46,693 nt of DNA from Gammaproteobacteria bacterium UBA7376 (GTDB lineage: Bacteria; Pseudomonadota; Gammaproteobacteria; Pseudomonadales; Azotimanducaceae): assembly GCA_002470275.1 (NCBI GenBank), contig DKNY01000011.1, positions 117,879 through 164,571 of the forward strand, written 5' to 3'. Within the stretch, counting starts at the first letter, position 1, and each line of letters starts with the position of its first letter. Positions 25,830 to 34,080 of this stretch are shown piece after piece. The notes beneath the pieces were generated by a model. That model did no database searches, had not been told where the DNA came from, and was given only the letters and a program-made list of their open reading frames with translations. Made by a program: the position numbers and the translations under genes.

Positions 25830-26294
25830 ATGAAACAGCGATCTCTCATTATCCTGCTCCTGTTCTCCATGACCGTAAATGTGGCCGGCCTGGGTTTCTT
25901 CTTTGGCCAGCAGGCGTCCGCGAGGGCCGTCGGAGATGCCACGAGGGCCTATCCCGGATGGGTTAGACAACTGCCCGAGCAGCGCAGAGCGGAGCTAAGG
26001 CCAATCTTACGAGAGCAAAACCGTCTCAACCGACCCGAGCGGCGTGCCCTTCGAGCCCAGCATCGCGAAGTGCAAACAGCGCTGTTGGCGGAGCCCTTTG
26101 ATTTGGCCCAGCTCGATCGCGCACTGGACACATTGAATCATCAGCTCGAAGACAACCAGCGGCGGCGCAAGGCAGCATTTTTGGAAGTCGTTCAGGCACT
26201 CTCAAAGGCCGAGCGTCAACTTCTTGCCCTTGATCTCAATAGAGGGGAGCGGATGTCCTCAAAGCTTCGCGCTAGACCCGATAAGAGAGGGTAA
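25830..26294 (+). CDS. Periplasmic metal-sensor-like protein (Metal_resist/CpxP superfamily)
   Basis: A 154-residue protein with an N-terminal signal anchor (SLIILLLFSMTVNVAGLGFFF) and an extended helical periplasmic domain (AELRPILREQNRLNRPERR, a heptad-like Arg-rich hairpin, then LDRALDTLNHQLEDNQRRRK). This pattern is that of the CnrX/ZraP/CpxP group, which sense or buffer metals or misfolded proteins. No His/Met cluster typical of strong metal binding is apparent, so the ligand is unknown. A GAGG box lies 9 nt before the ATG, and it is 1 nt after the anti-sigma candidate. Confidence 0.75.
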   Translation: MKQRSLIILLLFSMTVNVAGLGFFFGQQASARAVGDATRAYPGWVRQLPEQRRAELRPILREQNRLNRPERRALRAQHREVQTALLAEPFDLAQLDRALDTLNHQLEDNQRRRKAAFLEVVQALSKAERQLLALDLNRGERMSSKLRARPDKRG

Positions 26295-26310
26295 GGGGCC
26301 GAAACAGAAG

Positions 26311-26339
26311 GGTTCCCAGGGGCCGGCGTAACGGGAACC
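26311..26339. terminator. Inverted repeat between convergent genes
   Basis: GGTTCCC (26311-26317) and GGGAACC (26333-26339) form a 7-bp stem with a 15-nt loop, 17 nt after the end of the sensor gene and touching the end of the tetR gene. No T-run follows, so it is at best a weak terminator or a stability hairpin. Confidence 0.4.
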
Positions 26340-26884
26340 TAAGAATGCCGAGGACGCAACTCCGCACGAATAGAAAGGCGCTCCTTAGGGGCTGAAGAGT
26401 GAATACTTACTTTGGTCTTCGATGCTGATGGAATGGGGCTAGCGATAACCATCAAGCTTGAGCTGAGGGCCTGCCAAAGGGCCTCATCCAGGGGCAGCCG
26501 GTGGTTTGATACAGCCAGCAACTCGCGCACGATGATGACCGCCGCGCGCCTGAGCGACGATTCGCTGGGCTGCAGGCTGAGAGTATGCTGTAGCTGTGCT
26601 GGCACGCGAAAAAAATCCTTCAGGAAGCGCAATGCACGCTGACTTAGCGGCGGAAAGCGGGACTGCACAGGATCCAGCGTGGAGAGCAAGATCACCTGGG
26701 CCCAGAGCACAGCCCTGCCCAGTCCGTCCTTGTTGGTGAAGTAATGGTAGATCAGGCGCTTGTTACAACCGGCTACTTTGGCAACTTCGTCCACGCGAAG
26801 CCCACCAATACCCTCGCGCATCAGAAGTTCCGACGCGGCTTCCAACAAGCGTATTTGAGGAGGTTGCGCTTTCGAGCCCTGCAT
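26339..26884 (-). CDS. TetR family transcriptional regulator
   Basis: A 181-residue TetR-type repressor. The N-terminal helix-turn-helix reads VDEVAKVAGCNKRLIYHYFTN (about 32-52), the usual TetR recognition helix. The C-terminal ligand domain is poorly conserved, as normal. Two near-identical palindromes upstream of its start are probably its own operators. There is no divergently transcribed target gene, and the neighbouring repair genes end before the operators, so the real targets must be elsewhere or it represses only itself. Confidence 0.9.
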   Translation of the reverse strand: MQGSKAQPPQIRLLEAASELLMREGIGGLRVDEVAKVAGCNKRLIYHYFTNKDGLGRAVLWAQVILLSTLDPVQSRFPPLSQRALRFLKDFFRVPAQLQHTLSLQPSESSLRRAAVIIVRELLAVSNHRLPLDEALWQALSSSLMVIASPIPSASKTKVSIHSSAPKERLSIRAELRPRHS

Positions 26885-26905
26885 CCGGGTCGTTGCTCAA
26901 ATTAA

Positions 26906-26921
26906 GTAACTATATAGTTAC
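26906..26921. promoter_or_regulatory. Palindromic operator 1 upstream of tetR-like gene
   Basis: GTAACTATATAGTTAC is a perfect 16-bp palindrome, 22 nt upstream of the regulator's ATG. The TATAGT at its centre could be the -10 box, so a bound repressor would block the promoter. Confidence 0.65.
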
Positions 26922-26977
26922 CCAACGACTTCCCATAAGCAAGCTAGACAGCTCAGAGAGGACCAGCCAACGCTGAT

Positions 26978-26993
26978 GTAACTATTTAGTTAC
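26978..26993. promoter_or_regulatory. Palindromic operator 2 upstream of tetR-like gene
   Basis: GTAACTATTTAGTTAC, with the same 7-bp arms as the first site, lies 72 bp away centre to centre (about seven helical turns). Two sites on the same face of the helix would suit cooperative binding or a DNA loop. Confidence 0.65.
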
Positions 26994-27041
26994 TTCCGTC
27001 TAATCGCCAAAACGTCACGTTAAGACCTACTGCTGAGGCCC

Positions 27042-27551
27042 CTACGCTGAGGCCTGGCCACCTTGCTCAGCCTCGAAGTCCAACAGATAGCGCTTGGCAT
27101 CAATTCCGCCACCAAACCCGGTCAGTTTGCCCCCGGTGCCGATTACCCGATGGCAGGGGATGATAATAGCAATGGGATTTCTCGCGTTTGCCCCGCCAAC
27201 GGCCCGCACGGCCTTGGGCCTGCCGATTTGCCTGGCCAACTCACCGTAGGAGCAAGTTTCCCCGAAGGGTATCTGCTGCAGGCCAGCGAGCACCTGCTTC
27301 TGGAACGGTGTGCCTGAGGGTGCCAACGCCAGCTCGAAACCCCGTCGCTCGCCCGCAAAGTATTGTTCAAGTTGCTGTCTGGCCTCGCTGAGGGCCGCTG
27401 CCGACTCAGACCAATCGGCAAGCGGGGCATGCAGCGCCTGCTTGCCCGTCGAGAAGTAAAGACCGATCAACGTTGTAGCCCCAGAGTGCACAACTCCGGT
27501 CAGCGTGAGTCTGCCAATAGGACTGTCCATTTGTGTATAGACCGTCGTCAT
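27042..27551 (-). CDS. ogt: Methylated-DNA-protein-cysteine methyltransferase
   Basis: A 169-residue O6-alkylguanine-DNA alkyltransferase that transfers alkyl groups from DNA to its own Cys. The active-site motif is IIPCHRVIGTGG (about 137-148) in the conserved PCHRV context, preceded by the helix-turn-helix GETCSYGELARQIGRPKAVRAV. The ATG at 27551 has a near-perfect AGGAGGT; the longer frame to 27635 overlaps the upstream gene and is not family-like. Its start overlaps the end of the Ada-AlkA gene by 4 nt, making a two-gene repair operon. Confidence 0.94.
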   Translation of the reverse strand: MTTVYTQMDSPIGRLTLTGVVHSGATTLIGLYFSTGKQALHAPLADWSESAAALSEARQQLEQYFAGERRGFELALAPSGTPFQKQVLAGLQQIPFGETCSYGELARQIGRPKAVRAVGGANARNPIAIIIPCHRVIGTGGKLTGFGGGIDAKRYLLDFEAEQGGQASA

Positions 27552-29056
27552 CCTTGACCTCCTTTCGGCCACTTCCCTTGGGCTCTGTTTACTGCTGCCG
27601 CGAACCAAAGGTACATCAGCGCGTAAGCACGCCACGGCTGCCAGGCAGTTGCCAAATCACGCGCGCGCGCCGGCGTTAAGTTCAACTGCTTGAGCACCAC
27701 CCAGTCATTGTGCGGGAATGAATCCGGGTTCTTTGCAACACGGAGGCGCATATAGTTTTGAGTCCAGGGACCAATGCCTGGGATACGTTCAAGACCATTG
27801 ATAAAGCGTTCCGTTTCCGGACCCTCCGCTAACGGCACCCCATCGGAGAGGACGCGCTGGGCTAATTGGCTGATGGCTTCCCCTCGAACGCCAGGCATTC
27901 CCAGTTCGGCAATGGGTCGATGAAGGAGTTGGTCTGGACTGGGAAAATCGCCCTCGCCATATTTAGCCACCATCTTGTCCGCCAGTTCGGTGCCTCGAGC
28001 AACGCTCACCTGCTGGCCCAAAATCGCCCGAACTGACGTCTCGAACCCATCCCAAGCTCCAGGGACTCGAAGGCCAGGTGCCTGATTGACCCAAGATGCC
28101 AGCACAGATTTGTCCTGCAGTGCAGCATGGATGGCCGCACCATCGGCGTAGAGATCAAATACGCGCATCAGCCGGGACAGCAATTGATAGACCGGCTCAC
28201 CAGTCAACGGCAGCTGGGCGAGAAGTCCATCACGCCCACGGATGCGGTTACGCCTCACCCGAACCCAACTCTCTGGCTCCCCTCGACGGCTGATTCTGCG
28301 AGCGTAGGCGTGGCCCTTGACGGTCTCAATGCCGGCTAGCGCTCGCCCTTGGAGATAGGCAAAAACCCAATCAAAATCGTAGGGCGGCATGATGGGTAGC
28401 TGGATATTCAGCGTAAGCGGCTGCGCCCCCGACCCGGTCGCAGGGCGCCGTCTTAGGCTGCTCGGCGTGGCGTCGAAAAGCGATCGCATATCCCGACCCA
28501 ACTGACGCGCACTCTGATATCCGGCATGTTCGGCAACCGCCATCACGCTGAGTTCTCCCTGCCTTAATAGCTTGCGGGCTGTTTCCGCTCGCCGCAGCCT
28601 GGCCACGGCCCCAGGGCTAACGCCTAAGGACCTCATAAATAAACGATCAAGGTGACGTTCGCTGATATCGAGGCTCTTAGCCAGAGCTGGCAGCGCATGC
28701 TCATTAAGGAAACCGCCCTCAATCAGACGCAGCGCCTGCTGCAGATAGCGGCTGACGATGGCGGTATCTGGCGTCATTAACTGGTCTGCTGGAAAGCAGC
28801 GTCGACAGGCACGATAGCCCGCCTCCTGAGCGGCGGCGGCACAGGTGAAATAGCGCACGTTGGCTTCTCTAGGGAAGCGCACGGGACAGCTCGGACGACA
28901 GTAAATCCCAGTAGTCACAACAGCGATAACAAAGCGCCCATCAAACCTCGGGTCGCGACTAAGCCGAGCTTTTCTGCAGAGTGCCGGATCGGGTAGCGCC
29001 AAGGGGATATCCCCTTCGTCTATCTGGTCCTGAGCCCCTGGCGATCGTGTATCCAT
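27548..29056 (-). CDS. Ada-AraC-AlkA fusion: DNA-3-methyladenine glycosylase with Ada-like regulator
   Basis: A 502-residue three-part protein. Residues about 35-100 form an Ada metal-binding domain with the four Cys ligands in YCRPSCP and RACRRC; the first Cys of the Ada group accepts methyl from DNA phosphotriesters. Residues about 110-205 are an AraC-type HTH (LLRQGELSVMAVAEHAGYQS). The C-terminal half is AlkA: an N-terminal AlkA_N region and an HhH-GPD glycosylase (RILGQQVSVARGTELADKM, ERIPGIGPWTQNYMRLRV, then the catalytic Asp in FPHNDWVVL). It both senses methylated DNA and removes methylpurines. A similar fusion occurs in many bacteria; E. coli keeps the parts separate. Confidence 0.9.
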   Translation of the reverse strand: MDTRSPGAQDQIDEGDIPLALPDPALCRKARLSRDPRFDGRFVIAVVTTGIYCRPSCPVRFPREANVRYFTCAAAAQEAGYRACRRCFPADQLMTPDTAIVSRYLQQALRLIEGGFLNEHALPALAKSLDISERHLDRLFMRSLGVSPGAVARLRRAETARKLLRQGELSVMAVAEHAGYQSARQLGRDMRSLFDATPSSLRRRPATGSGAQPLTLNIQLPIMPPYDFDWVFAYLQGRALAGIETVKGHAYARRISRRGEPESWVRVRRNRIRGRDGLLAQLPLTGEPVYQLLSRLMRVFDLYADGAAIHAALQDKSVLASWVNQAPGLRVPGAWDGFETSVRAILGQQVSVARGTELADKMVAKYGEGDFPSPDQLLHRPIAELGMPGVRGEAISQLAQRVLSDGVPLAEGPETERFINGLERIPGIGPWTQNYMRLRVAKNPDSFPHNDWVVLKQLNLTPARARDLATAWQPWRAYALMYLWFAAAVNRAQGKWPKGGQG

Positions 29057-29204
29057 GGTTAAACTATAGCGAAGACCGGCTACCGAGATCGGTCAGATTC
29101 AGACATTGCTCAAAATAATCGCGTCAGGTATCTACAGCAGGCCAAACTTTTACAGGCTGGCGCTTTTGAATTAGGGTGACCTGCATCAAACGCAAGGAAA
29201 CGAA

Positions 29205-29903
29205 ATGAGCGACAGCGGATGGCGTGAACCCAGCGACCTGATCATCGAGCAAATTGAGATCGGGCCGATGCAAAATTTTACCTACCTCATCGGCTGCCGG
29301 AACAGCCGCGAAGTCGCAATCATTGACCCAGCCTGGGACATCGACAGCCTGATTCAACATATCGACAGCAAGGGCTATAAGCTGAAGGCGGCCCTTGGCA
29401 CCCACTATCACCCAGACCACGTGGGTGGACACTTCAGCGGTAACGACGTGGAGGGCTTTAGCAAACTGCTTGAACTCAATCCGGTGAAACTCTACGTCCA
29501 CAAACTGGAAGCGGAGGGGATCAAAAAAGTGACCGAGGTCTCGGACAGCGACCTTGTTAAAGTCGAGTCGGGTGATACGCTGCGAGTGGGCGACATTGAA
29601 ATCGAATTCCTGCACACCCCCGGCCATACCCCCGGGAGCCAGTGCTTCCGCGTTAACAACACGCTGATCAGCGGTGATACGCTTTTCATTAACGGCTGCG
29701 GCCGAGTGGACCTTCCCGGCTCCAATTCCGAGGACATGTACCACAGCCTGTGCAAACTCTGCACGCTGCCCGACGACACGCTGCTCTTGCCCGGTCATAA
29801 CTACGGCCACATACCCAATGCCACCCTGGGCGAAACCAAGCAAACCAACAGCTACTTGCGTATCGACGATATCCAGACCTGGCAGACGATTATGGGACAC
29901 TAG
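29205..29903 (+). CDS. MBL-fold metallohydrolase (GloB/ETHE1-like)
   Basis: A 232-residue metallo-beta-lactamase-fold hydrolase with an intact metal site: GTHYHPDHVGGH (HxHxDH), HTPGHTPGSQCFRV, LISGDTLFINGCGRVDLPGS and a final LLPGHNYGH. The GCGRVDLPGS segment resembles persulfide dioxygenase (ETHE1), and the ending resembles glyoxalase II, so either thiolester hydrolysis or sulfur oxygenation is possible. An AAGGAAA ribosome-binding site precedes the ATG. It is divergent from the Ada-AlkA gene across 148 nt. Confidence 0.88.
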   Translation: MSDSGWREPSDLIIEQIEIGPMQNFTYLIGCRNSREVAIIDPAWDIDSLIQHIDSKGYKLKAALGTHYHPDHVGGHFSGNDVEGFSKLLELNPVKLYVHKLEAEGIKKVTEVSDSDLVKVESGDTLRVGDIEIEFLHTPGHTPGSQCFRVNNTLISGDTLFINGCGRVDLPGSNSEDMYHSLCKLCTLPDDTLLLPGHNYGHIPNATLGETKQTNSYLRIDDIQTWQTIMGH

Positions 29904-29944
29904 GAGCAGACTCAAGCATCCCGACGCGCTCACCTCAGACAAAA

Positions 29945-29968
29945 AAAAGCCGGCTTGCGCCGGCTTTT
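29945..29968. terminator. Bidirectional rho-independent terminator
   Basis: A-tract, GCCGGC stem (29949-29954), TTGC loop, GCCGGC stem (29959-29964), then a T-tract. It sits between two convergent genes (MBL hydrolase and molybdenum hydroxylase large subunit) and reads as a terminator on both strands. Confidence 0.9.
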
Positions 29969-29983
29969 CGTTTCAAACGGCCC

Positions 29984-32272
29984 TTAGGCCAATGCAGACT
30001 TGACCGCCTCCGGGGTAATGGGCAAGTGCCTCACCCGAGCACCGGACGCAGCGAACACGGCATTACCGATAGCAGGCCCTACCACGGTGGTTCCAGGCTC
30101 TCCCAAACCAACGGCAGCGTGCTGACTATCGATAAACTCGATATCAAGCTCCGGCACGTCGCTCATCCTGAGCGGCCGATAGGAGCTTAAATTGAGGTCC
30201 TTAATCTGCCCGTTGGCGAATTGCGTACCCTCATGCAGCGCCATACTAGCACCCCATAGCGCCGCACTCTCGGTCTGTGCCAGCGCACCATCGGGATGAA
30301 CAATTGTGCCGGCATCGATCACGACGGTCAGCTTCTCGAGCTTGATCGCCCCGCTGTCTTTGTCTACCGCGACCTGAGCAACACAGGCAGTCCAGGTTGG
30401 CATGCCGCGCTCTTGACCAAAGGTAGAGGCAATGCCCATGCCCTTTCCTTCGGGCAGGGCGGACCCCCAACCGGCTTTTTCAGCCACCCGCTCTAGGACG
30501 CCGGCCATACGCTTAGCACCACCCACCGCATTCGGTGCGCTGCCAGCATTGATACCTTCACCGGTGAGCAGCCGCAGGCGGAAAGCCAGTGGGTCCTCGC
30601 CGATTCGATTCGCGGCTTCGTCCATGAAACTTTCAGACGCCCAATTGGTCCAGCCAGGCGCAACGGAGCGCAGCCACCCTGGGCGGAAGGTTTCATTGGC
30701 CAAGTCGTTCATGACGGCTCTAACTCGGTGGGCACCTACGGCATACCAATGGTCAGCACCGTTGATCGAGAATGGATCGTACTTCTCTCCGTTCAACGCT
30801 GTGGCAAGCAGTGGCGATGCCATGGCGGCCGTGGGCCACCCTGCTGACGCAACGTGTTCCATGGCGACCACTCGCTTCGCATCATCGAATGCCATTTTTA
30901 GCCGCTGTACGGAGGGCGAGCGCGGCGATGCCATCTGGGTATCGTCCTCGCGATCAAGGACTAACTTCACAGGCTTACCTAAGGCCTTCGCCGCCAACAA
31001 TGCAGGAACGCCATAGTCCCCATTCAGGCGACGCCCATAGCCGCCGCCCAGCATGTGGGTGCGCATGACGATTTGCTCAACGGGCACATCCAGCGCCTGA
31101 GCGTAGGTGGGCATGATCAAGGATTGCCACTGATTCCCGGTATGCAGCTCCCAGCGTCCGTCTTTCTGAAGGGCCACAGCATTCACAGGCTCAAGCTGAA
31201 AGTGAAGTACCGTGCTCGTGGTATAGCTCGCCTGCAGCTCATCGCTGGCTGCGGCAAACGCATGCTCCACATGCTCATCGTCTACCACAATGGCGCCAGC
31301 GCCACTGTCGATTAGTTCCTCACCGCGAACCAGGATATCGCTTTCGGATACGCCCGCAGTCGGACCCGCCTGCCAATCAACCTTAATCAGACGCTGGGCT
31401 CTCTGAGCAGCGTGGAACGAATCGGCAATCACCAGGGCCCAACCAGGCACTGTATTGGTCGGATCATCCAGCACCAGCGTTTGAACATATCCCTTGACGC
31501 CCTTTGCCCCGCTATCATCCACGGCCTTTACCGAGGAGCCGTAGCGTGTTGGTGGCATGATCGGCTTCGCGTAGACCATCCCTTCATAGCTTGCGTCGAT
31601 GCCGTATACCGCAGTGCCTGAAGTCTTCGCAGGGATATCCAATGCCTGTGTATCCTGGCCGATCAAGCTGCGTTCTTCGGGTTTCTTCAGAGGCAGCTTA
31701 GCCAAGTCCTCAGGCGTAAAGCTTCTCTCCAGCATGCCGCTGTTGACGATTTCCGCATAGCTCACGCTTCGCGAACCACAGATCACCTTTGACGCCTTCG
31801 CTCGACAGTTCCCCTCGGGTACGCCCAACATTTTCGCGCCGGCCTCAATGAGGGCAACCCGGCCTGCGGCTCCTGCACGACTGAGCAAGTCGAAACTGGT
31901 GGATACGGACCAACTGCCGCCGGTTACGAAGTCACCGAAGCGGGGGTCTGTATCAACATGCTTTAGATTGACTTGGCTCCAATCGGCCTCGAGTTCGTCA
32001 GCAACGATCCGGGCCAATGCGGTGCCCACGTGCTGCCCCATTTCTGCCTTGGTAATGTTGACGTAGATCTGACCATCCAGATCAATGGCGTACCAAACCG
32101 TGGGTTCAAACAGCTTCGCCTCAATTGCGGCTGCAGGCTTGGACGCAAGCAGGGCGCTGGGTACAAAGGCCAGCGTTGCTCCGGCGCTGGTTGCGCCAAT
32201 AATAAATCCTCGGCGACTCACTCCGCCGCCGGTCTTGCCAGAAGACGCTATACGATTCATAAGCTTAGACAC
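29984..32272 (-). CDS. Molybdopterin-binding subunit of xanthine dehydrogenase-family oxidoreductase
   Basis: A 762-residue molybdenum hydroxylase subunit of the isoquinoline 1-oxidoreductase beta / aldehyde oxidase type. A Tat signal with SRRGFI and a hydrophobic stretch (about 20-45) predicts export in folded form. Further motifs are TPEDLAKLPLKKP, MRTHMLGGGYGRRLNGDYGV and a late GEPGTTVVGPAIGNAVFAASG, the conserved Glu region of the active site. It would oxidise an aldehyde or N-heterocycle with water as oxygen source. It overlaps the small subunit gene by 8 nt; no FAD subunit is present, so a cytochrome or quinone acceptor is likely. Confidence 0.93.
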   Translation of the reverse strand: MSKLMNRIASSGKTGGGVSRRGFIIGATSAGATLAFVPSALLASKPAAAIEAKLFEPTVWYAIDLDGQIYVNITKAEMGQHVGTALARIVADELEADWSQVNLKHVDTDPRFGDFVTGGSWSVSTSFDLLSRAGAAGRVALIEAGAKMLGVPEGNCRAKASKVICGSRSVSYAEIVNSGMLERSFTPEDLAKLPLKKPEERSLIGQDTQALDIPAKTSGTAVYGIDASYEGMVYAKPIMPPTRYGSSVKAVDDSGAKGVKGYVQTLVLDDPTNTVPGWALVIADSFHAAQRAQRLIKVDWQAGPTAGVSESDILVRGEELIDSGAGAIVVDDEHVEHAFAAASDELQASYTTSTVLHFQLEPVNAVALQKDGRWELHTGNQWQSLIMPTYAQALDVPVEQIVMRTHMLGGGYGRRLNGDYGVPALLAAKALGKPVKLVLDREDDTQMASPRSPSVQRLKMAFDDAKRVVAMEHVASAGWPTAAMASPLLATALNGEKYDPFSINGADHWYAVGAHRVRAVMNDLANETFRPGWLRSVAPGWTNWASESFMDEAANRIGEDPLAFRLRLLTGEGINAGSAPNAVGGAKRMAGVLERVAEKAGWGSALPEGKGMGIASTFGQERGMPTWTACVAQVAVDKDSGAIKLEKLTVVIDAGTIVHPDGALAQTESAALWGASMALHEGTQFANGQIKDLNLSSYRPLRMSDVPELDIEFIDSQHAAVGLGEPGTTVVGPAIGNAVFAASGARVRHLPITPEAVKSALA

Positions 32273-32756
32273 GCTTCACCTCCCCTTGCGCCGCATTTAC
32301 CGCAAGTTGATTGGCTGCCATCTTGATGGCCTTTTTGATTCGCGGGTACGCCATGCAGCGACACAGGTTGCCGTTCATTGCCGATTCGATATCCCCATCT
32401 GAGGGACTCGCGTTGTAGGCAAGTAAGCTAGCCGCCTGCATGATCTGGCCTGATTGACAGTAGCCGCACTGGGGCGTCTGCGTCGCCACCCACGCCTGCT
32501 GCAGCGGGTGATCGTTGTTTTCGGCAAGGCCTTCAATGGTGGTGATATCACTGCCAGCGATACTGGCAATGGGGGTGATGCACGAGCGTTGCGCAACGCC
32601 ATCTACATGCACGGTACAGGCTCCGCAGAGGCCGATCCCGCAACCAAACTTCGTTCCCTTCATATCCAGCTCGTCCCGCACCGCCCACAACAGCGGCGTA
32701 TCGTCGGGAACGTCTAACGCCACAGGGCGCCCGTTCACTTTAAATTTTATGGGCAT
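32265..32756 (-). CDS. Two-iron-sulfur (2Fe-2S)-binding subunit of molybdenum hydroxylase
   Basis: A 163-residue small subunit of the IorA/CoxS type. The N-terminal plant-type cluster is CGIGLCGACTVHVDG, and the C-terminal four-helix cluster has CGYCQSGQIMQAASLL and NLCRCMAYPRI. It passes electrons from the molybdenum site to an outside acceptor. It is the first gene of the operon; it has no signal peptide of its own and probably rides along with the Tat-exported large subunit. Confidence 0.95.
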   Translation of the reverse strand: MPIKFKVNGRPVALDVPDDTPLLWAVRDELDMKGTKFGCGIGLCGACTVHVDGVAQRSCITPIASIAGSDITTIEGLAENNDHPLQQAWVATQTPQCGYCQSGQIMQAASLLAYNASPSDGDIESAMNGNLCRCMAYPRIKKAIKMAANQLAVNAAQGEVKRV

Positions 32757-32828
32757 GACTCATCCTCCTTATCTAATAGTTATTAGCTTACCCTTCCCGA
32801 ACACATCCTCCACACAGAAATCTGAGGC

Positions 32829-33986
32829 CTAAAGCTCCACCAGCGCAAAACAACTGCGCAATTCTTGGACAAAAAGCGCCGGCTGCTCGAATGCTGCAAA
32901 ATGACCACCTCGATCTAGCTCGTTCCAATATACGATATTACAGTAGCGTTTCTCGGCCCAGCTCCTGGGCGTTGGCACAATCTCTTTGGGGAAAATGCTG
33001 CATCCCGTAGGCACCGTGACGGCGCTGTTTTTATGGCCACTAAAGCTGCCCTCAAAACTCTCCCAATAGAGCCTTGCAGACGATGCGCCGCTGCGTCCAA
33101 GCCAGTAAAACATCACATTGTCGAGCAGTTGCTCTCGGGCAATAACGTTCTCAGGGTGGCCCTGACAATCCGTCCACTCATAGAACTTTTCGATAATCCA
33201 TGCCGCCTGCCCCATGGGAGAATCAACCAACGCATAGCCTAAGGTCTGAGGTCGCGTGCTCTGTTGCTTAGAATAACCGGCTCCCCACTGCTGATAGTAG
33301 GCTGCGCCGGCCAGCGCCTGCTTGTCGCGTTCGTTAGGGTTCGCCAACGCCTCCGGAGTGGGCAACGCCAGGGGCATATTGAGGTGAATGCCAGCACAGT
33401 GTCCGAGATTCTGAAGGCCGATGGCCGTGGTCACCGCCGAGCCCCAATCGCCGCCCTGGGCAAAGTATCGTGGATAGCTCAAGCGCTGCATGAGGGTGTC
33501 CCAGGCCTGGGCGATCTTCGCAACGTTCCAACCCACCTGCTCTGGTTTACCGGAAAAACCATACCCGGGCAGGGTGGGACAGATCACGTGAAAGGCGTCC
33601 TCGGCATTGCCGCCGTGGGCCTCAGGGTTGGTCAACGGACCAATCACTTGGTGGAATTCAACGATCGAGCCTGGCCAACCATGAGTGATGAGGAGGGGGC
33701 GAGCGTTTTCAACAGGGCTGCGCTGGTGGATAAAGTGGATATCCAGCCCTTCGATCTGGGTCAGAAACTGGTCGAACTGATTGAAATAGGCTTCACGGTC
33801 TCGCCACGCATAGTCATGAAGCCAGGTGTGATGGAGCGCTTTCGCGTATGCCAGGGGCAGCCCCTGACTCCAGTCCCCTGGCGTCTCCTGGTCTACCCAG
33901 CGCGTCCGCTCAAGACGCCCCCGCAAATCATCAAGCTCTGCCTGGGCGACGGCGATCGCAAAGGGCCTGATCCGTTGGTTGGTCAT
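32829..33986 (-). CDS. Epoxide hydrolase (EHN domain alpha/beta hydrolase)
   Basis: A 385-residue alpha/beta hydrolase with the N-terminal EHN domain (RPFAIAVAQAELDDLRGRLE, then WSQGLPLAYAKALHHTWLHDY) and the oxyanion motif ITHGWPGSIVEF. The nucleophile is Asp in GGDWGSAVTTA and the catalytic His lies in GGHFAAFEQP. This is a microsomal-type epoxide hydrolase, opening epoxides to diols, probably for aromatic or terpenoid compounds. A GAGGGGG ribosome-binding site precedes the ATG. Confidence 0.92.
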   Translation of the reverse strand: MTNQRIRPFAIAVAQAELDDLRGRLERTRWVDQETPGDWSQGLPLAYAKALHHTWLHDYAWRDREAYFNQFDQFLTQIEGLDIHFIHQRSPVENARPLLITHGWPGSIVEFHQVIGPLTNPEAHGGNAEDAFHVICPTLPGYGFSGKPEQVGWNVAKIAQAWDTLMQRLSYPRYFAQGGDWGSAVTTAIGLQNLGHCAGIHLNMPLALPTPEALANPNERDKQALAGAAYYQQWGAGYSKQQSTRPQTLGYALVDSPMGQAAWIIEKFYEWTDCQGHPENVIAREQLLDNVMFYWLGRSGASSARLYWESFEGSFSGHKNSAVTVPTGCSIFPKEIVPTPRSWAEKRYCNIVYWNELDRGGHFAAFEQPALFVQELRSCFALVEL

Positions 33987-34064
33987 CCCTATCCCCCTCA
34001 GACCTGACTCTATATCAAATCTGCTCCGACGCCCAAGGGGGCATGCGATTAGTGGCCGCCTGGC

Positions 34065-34078
34065 CCCGAAAGCTCGGG
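34065..34078. terminator. Short hairpin after malate dehydrogenase gene
   Basis: CCCGA and TCGGG form a 5-bp stem with a 4-nt loop, 2 nt beyond the stop of the malate dehydrogenase gene on its transcript. No T-run follows, so it may only protect the 3' end. Confidence 0.3.
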
Positions 34079-34080
34079 AA

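Noticed and set aside
25362..25970. 202-aa minus-strand open frame across the anti-sigma gene
   Set aside because: Low-complexity Arg/Ser/Pro-rich translation; the plus-strand genes have ribosome-binding sites and tight coupling.
29124..29942. 272-aa open frame antisense to the MBL hydrolase
   Set aside because: It mirrors a strongly conserved metalloenzyme gene and shows no ribosome-binding site or family motif.
33264..34007. 247-aa plus-strand frame opposite the epoxide hydrolase
   Set aside because: The epoxide hydrolase is unmistakable; no motif in the opposite frame.
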